This document shows positions 34,985 to 43,759 of a stretch of DNA of 64,000 nucleotides, piece by piece (within the stretch, counting starts at the first letter, position 1; each line of letters begins with the position of its first letter). The notes under the pieces were generated by a model. It did not search any database. It was not told where the DNA came from and saw nothing but the letters and a program-made list of their open reading frames with translations. Source of the DNA: Microbacterium telephonicum. GTDB lineage: Bacteria > Actinomycetota > Actinomycetes > Actinomycetales > Microbacteriaceae. Both the position numbers and the translations under genes were made by a program. The stretch covers positions 558,001 to 622,000 of the forward strand of contig NZ_RCDB01000001.1 of assembly GCF_003651225.1 (NCBI RefSeq). Direction: 5' to 3'.

Positions 34985-35644
34985 GGGGGCATCGACCCTA
35001 CTGCGCACCCCCGCCGCTCGCGGTCCCGGCCGGTCCCGCTGATCGCGGCGATCGCCGTGCTCGCCGGGTGTGCTGCGGAGGCGGATGCGGGCACGTCCGC
35101 GTCGCCGACCTGCTCCCGCGGCCCGTGTGCACGACGGCGGCCGGATCGCGTTCGGACCCGACGGGATGCTCTACGTCACGACCGGTGACGCGGGAGTGCG
35201 GGAAGCCGCGCAGGACCCGTCGAGTCTGGCGGGCAAGATCCTGCGGATGACCCCCGACGGTGGGGCGCCGGACGACAACCCGACCTCATCGAACCCGGCG
35301 GCGACTACGGCTGGCCCATGGTCGAGGGCGCGGCCGGCGACCCGCGGTTCATCGACCCGGTGCAGCAGTGGGCGACGTCGGAGGCGAGCCCCAGCGGCAT
35401 CGCCGTCGTCGGCGGCACGCTGTTCATCGCGAACCTGCGCGGCGAGGTGCTGCGCGCCGTGGCAGTCGGTGACCCGGGTGCCTCGACCGAGCACTTCGCC
35501 GGATCCCTGGGACGGCTGCGGGCGGTGGCGGCGGCATCCGACGGATCGCTGCTGCTGGTCACGGGCAACACCGACGGGCGCGGGGACGCCCGTGCCGGTG
35601 ACGATCGCGTGCTGCGCGTGGAACTGTCAACCCCTGTGCGCTGA
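34985..35644 (+). pseudogene. Decayed PQQ-dependent sugar dehydrogenase lipoprotein
   Basis: Pieces of one gene lie in different frames. A signal region with lipobox LAGC is near 35035-35080. The propeller blade IAFGPDGMLYVTTGDAG and LAGKILRMTPDG span about 35125-35285. After a frame change and a gap, LIEPGGDYGWPMVEGAAGDP to a normal C-terminus runs to the stop at 35644. Large parts of the propeller between the signal and the first blade, and between the two later pieces, are missing. No start codon fits the signal frame. An intact member has about 350 to 400 residues. Confidence 0.75.
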
Positions 35645-35683
35645 CCGCCCCCGCCGTCGTACGCTCACGACCCAGGAGGCACG

Positions 35684-36016
35684 ATGGGGAAGTTCATCTA
35701 CGAAGGCGCGCACAAGGTCGACTTCGAGGATCGGGTGCTCGCGCACCTGCAGGTCGTCATCGGGAACAAGCTGCGCCGCGGCGAATCGTTCCACTTCAGC
35801 TGGAAGGACGACCCGTCCATCGGCGACGGCCGCACCACCGTCTGGGTGCATCCCCGCGCCACCCTCGTCTACAAGTACTACGGCGGACGTCGCCCGACGC
35901 TCAACCGCACCTGGATCGACGTGCTGAGCGACACCGCGAACTCTCCCGGCGGACTGTACCTCGTGCCGGAGCCGCCGGACGACCACGAGGGCGGTGACCA
36001 CGATGAAGCGGATTGA
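35684..36016 (+). CDS. DUF7882-like small protein, paralogue 3
   Basis: The 110-residue protein starts MGKFIYEGAHKVDFEDRVLA and carries KLRRGESFHFSW, RTTVWVHP, a LVYKYYGG strand, LNRTWIDVLSDTAN and PGGLYLVPEP. It ends in a His/Asp/Glu-rich tail that could bind metal. It is about 70 percent identical by eye to paralogue 2 across the core. GGAGG precedes the ATG, with TACGCT further upstream as a possible -10 box. The next small gene overlaps its end. Confidence 0.85.
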   Translation: MGKFIYEGAHKVDFEDRVLAHLQVVIGNKLRRGESFHFSWKDDPSIGDGRTTVWVHPRATLVYKYYGGRRPTLNRTWIDVLSDTANSPGGLYLVPEPPDDHEGGDHDEAD

Positions 36017-36251
36017 CATCGAATACGGCGGGCGCATGTACAGCGTCGGCGGCCGCGAGCCCGACGAGGTGATGCGCGAGATCGAGGAGGGCATAGAGAG
36101 CGGCCACCACTGGCTCCGCGTCAACGACGGGGAGGGGATGCGGCGCGACGCGCTGCTGCTGGTGACCCCCGGCGTGCCCATCGCCGTCGTCCCCATTCCG
36201 GGAGAGCCGAGCGTCGACCCGGACCCGCGTCCGTACGTGCTGCCCGACTGA
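36003..36251 (+). CDS. Small protein of unknown function overlapping paralogue 3
   Basis: The 82-residue protein opens MKRIDIEYGGRMYSVGGREP, followed by a helix (EVMREIEEGIESG), a short strand region and a proline-rich end. It overlaps the DUF7882-like gene by 14 bases, so the two are co-expressed. It resembles small proteins with a KOW- or DUF-like beta core, but I cannot assign a family. A GTG at 35994 is a second possible start. Confidence 0.68.
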   Translation: MKRIDIEYGGRMYSVGGREPDEVMREIEEGIESGHHWLRVNDGEGMRRDALLLVTPGVPIAVVPIPGEPSVDPDPRPYVLPD

Positions 36252-36334
36252 CGCTCAGGCACGCGCGGCCCTCGGCGTCAAGCCCCTCGGCGTCGTTCGT
36301 GATCGGACGGACGATGCGGACGGAGGTGGGCGTC

Positions 36335-36652
36335 ATGTCCGATGTTCTCGATGACGAGGACCGTGAGGAAGAGGACCGCACGGTGCCGGGACTGCTCGTG
36401 GAAGAGCTCGACGGCGGGTGGCGACTCTGCGACGACGGGGTGGCGGGCGGCGATGCGGCGCACGTGATCGCGTACGTCGAATCCATCGCGGCCGGGTTCG
36501 ACGTGGTGTGGTGCACGGGGCCGCGGCGCCGCCAGCAGTTCTCGCGCTGGACGGCGGTGATGGATGCCGCCGCACGCCACGTCGGCGGCCATCGCTCGTC
36601 GGGCGCGACGGCGCCGGTGCGGATCCCGCACCAGCCTCCCGCGCGTGGCTGA
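36335..36652 (+). CDS. Small protein of unknown function
   Basis: The 105-residue protein begins with an acidic segment (MSDVLDDEDREEEDRTVPG). A core follows, reading LLVEELDGGWRLCDDGVAGGDAA, HVIAYVESIAAGFDVVWCTG and FSRWTAVMDAAARHV. Two Cys residues are present. GGAGGTGGGCGTC precedes the ATG at 36335. It is probably soluble and is the last gene of the small-protein cluster. I do not recognise a family. Confidence 0.65.
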   Translation: MSDVLDDEDREEEDRTVPGLLVEELDGGWRLCDDGVAGGDAAHVIAYVESIAAGFDVVWCTGPRRRQQFSRWTAVMDAAARHVGGHRSSGATAPVRIPHQPPARG

Positions 36653-36688
36653 GTCCCTCGGCGTCGCGGGGGCGGCCCCGGCGGGTTG

Positions 36689-37417
36689 TCAGCGTGCCGC
36701 GGAGGCCGCGTCGACGGCGTCGGCGAACGCCGCCATCGACGGGAACGCCAGGTCGGGCGTGACGTCGGCCCGGGGATCGGGGGTCGCGCCCCAGCCGGGC
36801 TGGGCGTGGCGGCGGTCGATCCAGACACCGGGGAGCCCGGCATCCTGGGCCGGCACGTGGTCGTGGAACAGCGACTGCGCAACGTGCAGCAGACGTCCCG
36901 TCCAGCCGCGTTCGCCGACGCGGGTCTGCAGCGCGGCGAAGTTGGCGGGAGCCGGCTTGTACGAGCCGATGTCCTGCGCGGTGAGGATCTCGTCGAAGGT
37001 GACCCCGAGGCGCCGGTTGCTCCCCGCGAAGCTCTCCCGGTCGACGTTGGAGAGGATGATGAGCGCGTAGTGGCGCTGCAGGCGCTCGAGGGCCTCGGCC
37101 GAGTCGGGGAATGCGGGCCAGTCCGGCACCGACGTGCCGAGCGCGTCGGCGTCGGCATCCGTCACGGGGAAGCCGAGCGCGACGCCCGTGCGGCGGAAGG
37201 CCTCGCGCAGCACATCGGGGTAGAGCGTCGTGGGTGCCTCGCGTTCCACGGCCGCCTCGTGCCCGGCGTACGCGACGAGCACCTGCTCGTCGGTGACGGT
37301 GGCGTCGAAGCGGCGCGCCCACGGGCCGAGCACGGCGGCGATGCCCGCCTCCCAATCGATGAGGGTGCCGTAGCAGTCGAAGCTCAGGGCGTCGTAGGCG
37401 GTGAGGTCGAGGGTCAT
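36689..37417 (-). CDS. Haloacid dehalogenase type II (L-2-haloacid dehalogenase-like)
   Basis: This 242-residue HAD-superfamily protein has the nucleophile Asp in LSFDCYGTLIDWEAG, the second motif ILSNVDRESF and the KPAPANF Lys motif. A closing acidic motif region follows around LHVAQSLFHDHVPAQDAGL. Members dehalogenate 2-haloacids or act as small phosphatases; the HVAQSLFHD form is typical of the type II group. The start overlaps the upstream GntR stop by ATGA, so it is co-translated with that regulator and is probably its target. Confidence 0.9.
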   Translation of the reverse strand: MTLDLTAYDALSFDCYGTLIDWEAGIAAVLGPWARRFDATVTDEQVLVAYAGHEAAVEREAPTTLYPDVLREAFRRTGVALGFPVTDADADALGTSVPDWPAFPDSAEALERLQRHYALIILSNVDRESFAGSNRRLGVTFDEILTAQDIGSYKPAPANFAALQTRVGERGWTGRLLHVAQSLFHDHVPAQDAGLPGVWIDRRHAQPGWGATPDPRADVTPDLAFPSMAAFADAVDAASAAR

Positions 37418-38142
37418 CGGGGCTCCTGGGGGTCGGGGGTGGGCGCGGGGTCGTCGGGGGTGTCGGCGGTGCCGGGGCGGTCGAAGGCGGCGACGAGGAA
37501 CGCCTCCGCGTCGTCGAGATGGGCCTCCCAGGCGTGGAGCGCGTCGTCGAGATCGCCGGCTTCGAGCGCGGCGAGCAGGGTGGAGTGCTCGTCGTACAGC
37601 TCTCCGAGGGAGCGGTAGCGGGTGCGCAGCAGCGCGACGAGCAGCCGCATCTCGGTGCCGATGCTGCGGAAGGAGCGGGTCAGCCGCGGCGAGCCGGCGG
37701 CCTCGACGACGGCGAGGTGGAAGCGCACGTCGGCGTCGGGGCCGTTCTCCCAGTCGTCGCCGGCGCGGCCGAAGGCGGCGAGCGCGTCGCGGATGCCGGT
37801 GGTGTCGAGGTCGCCGGCGACGATGGCGCGCACGGCCTCGCCTTCGACGAGCCGGCGCAGCCGGTGGATGTCGTGCACGTCGGCGGCGGTGAAGGTGCGC
37901 ACGCGTGCGCTGTGTCCGGGTCGTCGCTCCAGCAGTCCCTCGCCGACGAGGGCTGCGACCGCCGCGCGCGCGGTGGGGCGGGCGATGCCCAGCCGAGAGG
38001 CGATGTCGGTGTCGCGCAGCTCCTGACCTGCCGGCAGCACGCCGCGCAGCAGCATCCGCCGCAGGTGCGCCGCGGCCGCCTCCGCGACCGACGCGCTGCC
38101 CCCGCCCGCGCCCGCCCACACATCCTCTGCTATTCCCCCCAT
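37414..38142 (-). CDS. GntR-family regulator with FCD ligand domain
   Basis: This 242-residue regulator has an N-terminal winged helix at about 25-80 (LRDTDIASRLGIARPTARAAVAALVGEGLLERRPGH). The C-terminal all-helical FCD domain shows IHRLRRLVEGEAVRAIVAG, DVRFHLAVVEAAGS and DEHSTLLAALEAGD, whose His residues usually bind a metal and a carboxylic acid. The HAD gene is coupled downstream. A perfect palindrome six bases upstream of the start suggests autoregulation. Confidence 0.92.
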   Translation of the reverse strand: MGGIAEDVWAGAGGGSASVAEAAAAHLRRMLLRGVLPAGQELRDTDIASRLGIARPTARAAVAALVGEGLLERRPGHSARVRTFTAADVHDIHRLRRLVEGEAVRAIVAGDLDTTGIRDALAAFGRAGDDWENGPDADVRFHLAVVEAAGSPRLTRSFRSIGTEMRLLVALLRTRYRSLGELYDEHSTLLAALEAGDLDDALHAWEAHLDDAEAFLVAAFDRPGTADTPDDPAPTPDPQEPR

Positions 38143-38147
38143 CCCGC

Positions 38148-38162
38148 AACTGTATAACAGTT
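38148..38162. promoter_or_regulatory. GntR-type operator
   Basis: AACTGT (38148-38153) and ACAGTT (38157-38162) are exact inverted repeats around ATA, directly upstream of the GntR gene. On the minus strand the centre reads GTTATACAGT and includes a TATACA that could be the -10 box, so binding would shut the operon off. Confidence 0.65.
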
Positions 38163-38406
38163 AGTCCATCCAGACCCCTCGCGGAGAGGTGGGGCGGGTG
38201 ATGGATCGGCTGGGAATGCGGGGGGAGCGGGCGGATGCCCGGTGGGGGCCGCCTGGGGTGGAGGGCAGCAAGGGGAGTACTCCCGTCTGCGGCACACCCG
38301 TCACTACGAGACCATCGTCGGTCTCCGGGATGCCGGCCCCGTCGGGGTGGAGGCGCCCGAGCACGGCCCAGCCGCGCGCGGGCACGACGGCCGGTTCGCC
38401 GGTCAT
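38161..38406 (-). CDS. Possible small protein after the aldo/keto reductase
   Basis: The 81-codon frame begins one base after the aldo-keto reductase stop (MTGEPAVVPARGWAVLGRLH). It runs to a TAA inside the GntR operator. The first about 50 residues look protein-like (GIPETDDGLVVTGVPQTGVLPL), and the rest is Pro/Arg/Ser-rich. No family is recognised. It could be a chance frame in a 245-base gap or a remnant; the tight spacing is the main support. Confidence 0.35.
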   Translation of the reverse strand: MTGEPAVVPARGWAVLGRLHPDGAGIPETDDGLVVTGVPQTGVLPLLPSTPGGPHRASARSPRIPSRSITRPTSPRGVWMD

Positions 38407-38407
38407 C

Positions 38408-39418
<1,011 letters not shown>

Positions 39419-39530
39419 GCGCCCGACCCTACTCGGACCGGGTGGCCCGGCATCCGCTCACCCGTCGCTTCTGGCGACCGGCCGGCCCGTCAGCCCGCCA
39501 CAGGTGACGGCCGAGCAGATGCCGGCGGTC

Positions 39531-40913
39531 TCAGAGCCGGGTCCAGGCCTCCGTCAGCACACCGCGGAGGATCTGCTCGATCTCGTCGAATTCGCTCTGG
39601 CCGATCGTGAGCGGCGGGGCGAGCTGGATGACGGGGTCGCCGCGGTCGTCGGCGCGGCAGTACAGGCCGGCGTCGAACAGCGCCTTGGAGAGGAACCCGC
39701 GGAGCAGTCGCTCGGACTCGGCGTCGTCGAAGGTCTCCTTCGTCGCCTTGTCCTTTACGAGCTCGATGCCGAAGAAGTAGCCGTCGCCGCGCACGTCGCC
39801 GACGATGGGCAGGTCGGTGAGCTTCTCGAGGGTGCGGCGGAAGGCGGGGGAGTTCGCGCGCACGTTCTCGACGAGACCCTCCTCCTCGAAGATCGCGAGG
39901 TTCTCGAGGGCGACGGCCGACGAGACCGGATGCCCGCCGAAGGTGTAGCCGTGGGGGAACGAGACCGTGCCGTGCGCGAACGGCTCGTAGATGCGGTCGC
40001 TGACGATCGTGCCGCCCAGCGGCGCGTATCCGCTCGTGACGGCCTTGGCGAACGTGATCATGTCGGGCTGGTATCCGTAGGCGTCGGCACCGAAGTAGTG
40101 CCCGAGGCGGCCGAACGCGCAGATGACCTCGTCCGAGACGAGCAGCACGTCGTACCGGTCGCAGATCTCCCGCACCCGCTGGAAGTATCCGGGCGGCGGC
40201 GGGAAGCAGCCGCCGGAGTTCTGCACCGGCTCGAGGAAGACCGCGGCGACCGTCTCGGGACCCTCGAACTGGATCATCTCCTCGATGCGGTCGGCCGCCC
40301 ACACGCCGAACTGCTCCTCGGTGGTGCCGGCGAAGCCCATCTCGCCCGCGCGGTAGAAGTTGGTGTTCGGCACGCGGAACCCGCCCGGGGTGACCGGTTC
40401 GAACATCGACTTCATGCCCGGCAGACCCGTGATCGCGAGGGCGCCCTGCGGGGTGCCGTGGTAGGCGATCGCGCGGGAGATGACCTTGTGCTTGGTGGGC
40501 TGACCCTGCAGCTTCCAGTAGTGCTTGGCGAGCTTGAACGCCGTCTCGACCGCCTCGCCGCCGCCGGTCGAGAAGAACACCTTGTTCAGGTCACCGGGGG
40601 CGAGGTCGGCGATCTTGTCGGCCAGCTCGATCGCCGCCGGATGCGCGTACGACCAGATCGGGAAGAAGGCGAGCTCCTCCGCCTGCTTCGCGGCGGCCTC
40701 GGCCAGGCGTCGCCGTCCGTGACCGGCGGCGACGACGAACAGTCCCGACAGCCCGTCGATGTACTTGCGACCCGTCGAGTCCCAGATGTGGTGGCCCTCG
40801 CCCTTGACGATGATCGGCACCCCCGACCCCTCGGTCATCACGGACTGCCGCGCGAAGTGCATCCACAGGTGGTCGCGCGCCATCTCCTGCAGTTCGGCAT
40901 CGGTTCGGGTCAT
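39531..40913 (-). CDS. Class III aminotransferase (putrescine/beta-alanine-type)
   Basis: This 460-residue PLP enzyme moves an amino group from an omega-amine such as putrescine or beta-alanine to pyruvate or 2-oxoglutarate. It shows WDSTGRKYIDGLSGLFVV, the PLP phosphate site STGGGEAVETAFKLA, VSDEVICAFGR and the Schiff-base Lys in MITFAKAVTSGYAPLGG. It belongs to the 'aspartate aminotransferase family' group with SpuC/BauA-like enzymes. It ends the minus-strand run of FAD oxidase, ALDH and second aminotransferase, and starts 52 bases after the oxidase stop. Confidence 0.9.
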   Translation of the reverse strand: MTRTDAELQEMARDHLWMHFARQSVMTEGSGVPIIVKGEGHHIWDSTGRKYIDGLSGLFVVAAGHGRRRLAEAAAKQAEELAFFPIWSYAHPAAIELADKIADLAPGDLNKVFFSTGGGEAVETAFKLAKHYWKLQGQPTKHKVISRAIAYHGTPQGALAITGLPGMKSMFEPVTPGGFRVPNTNFYRAGEMGFAGTTEEQFGVWAADRIEEMIQFEGPETVAAVFLEPVQNSGGCFPPPPGYFQRVREICDRYDVLLVSDEVICAFGRLGHYFGADAYGYQPDMITFAKAVTSGYAPLGGTIVSDRIYEPFAHGTVSFPHGYTFGGHPVSSAVALENLAIFEEEGLVENVRANSPAFRRTLEKLTDLPIVGDVRGDGYFFGIELVKDKATKETFDDAESERLLRGFLSKALFDAGLYCRADDRGDPVIQLAPPLTIGQSEFDEIEQILRGVLTEAWTRL

Positions 40914-40964
40914 GGTGTCCTCCTCGTGTTCACGGTACTGCGGGTGTTCCTCGCGGGCAGGCGC

Positions 40965-42329
40965 TCAGTGGCCCCGGCCCGAGATCCAGTCGGCGACGCG
41001 GGCGACGGATGCCGTGCGCGCCGTTCCGCGCGCCTCGACGCGGTCGGCCCAGTGGTAGGCGCCGTAGATGGCCTGCACGGCCAGCCAGCGCAGCGGCTCC
41101 GGCTCCCATCGGCGGGCCCGGTGTCCGACCCAGGGCAGGGCGACGAGGTCGGTGTCGCGCCGCAGCACGAGATCGGCGAGCGTACGACCGGCGAGGTTCG
41201 TCGTCGCGACCCCGGTACCGACGTAGCCGCCCGCCCAGCCGAGGCCCGTCGCCGGATCGTGGCCGACGGTCGCGGCCCAGTCGCGCGGCACTCCGAGCAC
41301 TCCCGACCACGCATGCTCGACCGGCACCCGCGCGGCGGCGGGGAAGAAGTCGCGCAGCAGCGCCGTGAGCGAGCGGATCGTGCGCTCCTGCGTGCGGCCG
41401 TCGCCGTCGACGCGCGACCCGAAGCGGTACGGCACGCCGCGGCCGCCGAACGCGATCCGGCCGTCGGCGGTGCGCTGCGCGTACATGTAGACGTGCGCCA
41501 TGTCGCCGAGGGTCGCCGCATCCGACCAGCCGATCTCGTCCCAGACGGATGCCGGCAGCGGAGCCGTGACGACGAGAGACGAGTTCATGGGCAGCCAGGT
41601 GCGGTGCTCGCCGCGCAGGTCGGGGGTGAAGCCCTCGGTCGCGCGCAGCACGTGACCCGCGCGCACCGTCCCGCGGGCCGTTTCGGCGCGCCCTGCGGAG
41701 ATCGCGGTGACCGCGGTGTCCTCGTAGATCGTCACGCCGAGGCGCTCGACGGCGGCGGCGAGGCCCCGGGCGAGCTTGGCCGGGTGGATGCGGGCGCAGT
41801 GCGGATGCCAGATGCCGCCGGTCGCGCCGTCGACGCGCACGTGGTCGGCGGTCTGCCGCGGCCCCCACAGCTCGACGTCGGTGTGCGGCTGGGCGGCCTC
41901 GGAGCGGAACCACGCCTCCAGGCGCGCCTGCTGGGCGGGGCCGCGCGCGACGTTGAGTTCGCCGCCGACACGGATGTCGGCGTCGATGCCCTCCGCGGCG
42001 GCGACCCGCACCACTTCGGCGACCGTCTCGTTCATGGCCCGCTGCTGGCGGGCACCGGCATCCGCGCCGTACTGCTCCCGACCGCCGGTGACCGAATTGG
42101 TGAGCCAGCCGCCGTTGCGCCCCGAAGCCCCGAACCCCGCGAAGCGCCGCTCGAGCACGGCGACACGGAGGTCGGGCTGCAGCGTCTTCAGGTAGTACGC
42201 GGCCCACAGCCCGGTGTAGCCGGCGCCGACGATCGCCACGTCGACGTCGAGGTCGCCCGGCAGCGCCGGTCGCGGTACCGGCAGCCCGAGTTGCTGCCAC
42301 CAGAACGAGACGCCGCCGTTGCCCGTCAC
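40965..42329 (-). CDS. FAD-dependent amine oxidase (PuuB/OrdL-like), copy 1
   Basis: This 454-residue DAO-family flavoprotein has the FAD motif VAIVGAGYTGLWAAYYL, then GFGASGRNGGW and the late WSGVLGVPRDWAATVGHD region. GYVGTGVATTNLAGRTLADL completes the FAD site. The closest named type is gamma-glutamylputrescine oxidase, which makes an aldehyde, ammonia and hydrogen peroxide. The GTG start overlaps the upstream ALDH stop by GTGA, so oxidase and dehydrogenase are made together and the aldehyde can be handed over. Confidence 0.9.
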   Translation of the reverse strand: MTGNGGVSFWWQQLGLPVPRPALPGDLDVDVAIVGAGYTGLWAAYYLKTLQPDLRVAVLERRFAGFGASGRNGGWLTNSVTGGREQYGADAGARQQRAMNETVAEVVRVAAAEGIDADIRVGGELNVARGPAQQARLEAWFRSEAAQPHTDVELWGPRQTADHVRVDGATGGIWHPHCARIHPAKLARGLAAAVERLGVTIYEDTAVTAISAGRAETARGTVRAGHVLRATEGFTPDLRGEHRTWLPMNSSLVVTAPLPASVWDEIGWSDAATLGDMAHVYMYAQRTADGRIAFGGRGVPYRFGSRVDGDGRTQERTIRSLTALLRDFFPAAARVPVEHAWSGVLGVPRDWAATVGHDPATGLGWAGGYVGTGVATTNLAGRTLADLVLRRDTDLVALPWVGHRARRWEPEPLRWLAVQAIYGAYHWADRVEARGTARTASVARVADWISGRGH

Positions 42330-43759
42330 GTCAGGCTCGTCATCACGTGCTTGATGCGGGTGTAGTCCTCGAACCCGTAGACCGAGAGGTCTTTGCCGTA
42401 GCCGGAGTGTTTGAAGCCGCCGTGGGGCATGTCGGAGACGAACGGGATGTGCGCATTGATCCACACGCACCCGAAGTCGAGGTCGCGGCTGAAGCGCATC
42501 GCGCGGGCGTGATCGCGGGTCCACACCGACGCGGCGAGGGCGTACGGCACGCCGTTCGCGAGTGCGAGCGCCTCGGCGTCGTCGTCGAAGGGCTGCACCG
42601 TGAGCACCGGGCCGAACACCTCCTGCTGCACGAGTTCGTCGTCCTGCCGGACGCCGGTGACGATCGTCGCCTCGAAGAAGCAGCCCGTCGAGCCCTGGCG
42701 TGCACCGCCGATCGCCACCCGCGCGTGGGCCGGGAGGCGCTCGAGGAAGCCGGTCACGCGCGCGAGCTGGTCGGCGTTGTTGAGCGGGCCGAAGAACGCG
42801 TCGGGGTCGTCGGGGGCGCCGGTCTTCGCGTGGCTGCGGGTGCGGGCGACGAGACGCTCGACGAGCGCGTCGTGCACCTCGCGCGCCACGAGCACGCGGG
42901 TCGCGGCCGTGCAGTCCTGACCGGCGTTGAAGAACGCGGCGCTGGCGATGCCCTCGGCGGCGGCGTCGAGGTCGGCGTCGGCGAACACGAGCGCGGGCGC
43001 CTTGCCGCCGAGCTCGAGGTGCACGCGCTTGAGCTGCGTCGCCGCGGACTGCGCGACCTGCATCCCGGCGCGCACCGATCCGGTGATCGCCACGAGCTGC
43101 GGGGTCGGGTGCTCGACGAGCAGTCGGCCGGTCTCGCGGTCGCCGAGCACGACGTTGAGCACGCCGGCGGGGAGGATCTCGGATGCCAGCTCCGCGAGGC
43201 GCACGGTCGTCTGCGGCGTCGTCTCGCTGGGCTTGAGCACGACGGTGTTGCCGGCGGCGATCGCCGGTGCGATCTTCCAGATCGCCATGTTCAGCGGGTA
43301 GTTCCACGGCGTCACCTGCGCGACGACGCCGATCGGCTCGCGCCGCACGAACGAGGTGAACCCCGCGGCGTACTCCGCGGCGGCACGCCCGTCGAGGTCG
43401 CGTGCGGCACCGGCGAAGAACCGCAGCTGGTCGACGGACTGGTCGATCTCGTCGGCGACGAGGCTCGCCCGCGGCTTGCCGGTGTCCTGCGATTCGAGGT
43501 CGGCGAACTCCTCCGCGTGCGCCTCGAGCGCGTCGGCGAGGCGGAACAGCGCCAGCTGACGCTGGGCGGGGGTCGCGGCACGCCACGCCGGGAAGGCCGC
43601 CTCGGCCGCGGCGAAGGCGGCATCCACGTCGGCCGCCGTCGAGGTGCCCGCCTGTCCGTACACCTCGCCCGTCACGGGACTGACGAGGTCGAGAGCGGGG
43701 CCGGATGCGGCGACCTGTCGGCCGCCGACGACGTTGTGCAGCACGACGCCCCGCCGCAT
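42326..43759 (-). CDS. Aldehyde dehydrogenase (aminobutyraldehyde/betaine-aldehyde type)
   Basis: This 477-residue NAD(P)-dependent enzyme oxidises an aldehyde to its acid. It shows TPWNYPLNMAIWKIAPAIAAGNTVVLKPSE, read as TPWNYPL and NTVVLKPSE, then LELGGKAP with the catalytic Glu and FNAGQDCTAATR with the catalytic Cys. The QDCTA form is typical of gamma-aminobutyraldehyde dehydrogenases (PuuC/PatD-like). Its start overlaps the aminotransferase stop by ATGA and its stop overlaps the FAD oxidase by GTGA. Confidence 0.93.
   Translation of the reverse strand: MRRGVVLHNVVGGRQVAASGPALDLVSPVTGEVYGQAGTSTAADVDAAFAAAEAAFPAWRAATPAQRQLALFRLADALEAHAEEFADLESQDTGKPRASLVADEIDQSVDQLRFFAGAARDLDGRAAAEYAAGFTSFVRREPIGVVAQVTPWNYPLNMAIWKIAPAIAAGNTVVLKPSETTPQTTVRLAELASEILPAGVLNVVLGDRETGRLLVEHPTPQLVAITGSVRAGMQVAQSAATQLKRVHLELGGKAPALVFADADLDAAAEGIASAAFFNAGQDCTAATRVLVAREVHDALVERLVARTRSHAKTGAPDDPDAFFGPLNNADQLARVTGFLERLPAHARVAIGGARQGSTGCFFEATIVTGVRQDDELVQQEVFGPVLTVQPFDDDAEALALANGVPYALAASVWTRDHARAMRFSRDLDFGCVWINAHIPFVSDMPHGGFKHSGYGKDLSVYGFEDYTRIKHVMTSLT

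Noticed and set aside
34973..35250. A 92-codon plus frame at the start of the decayed PQQ dehydrogenase
   Set aside because: It is the wrong frame relative to the lipobox and propeller pieces and shows no family pattern.
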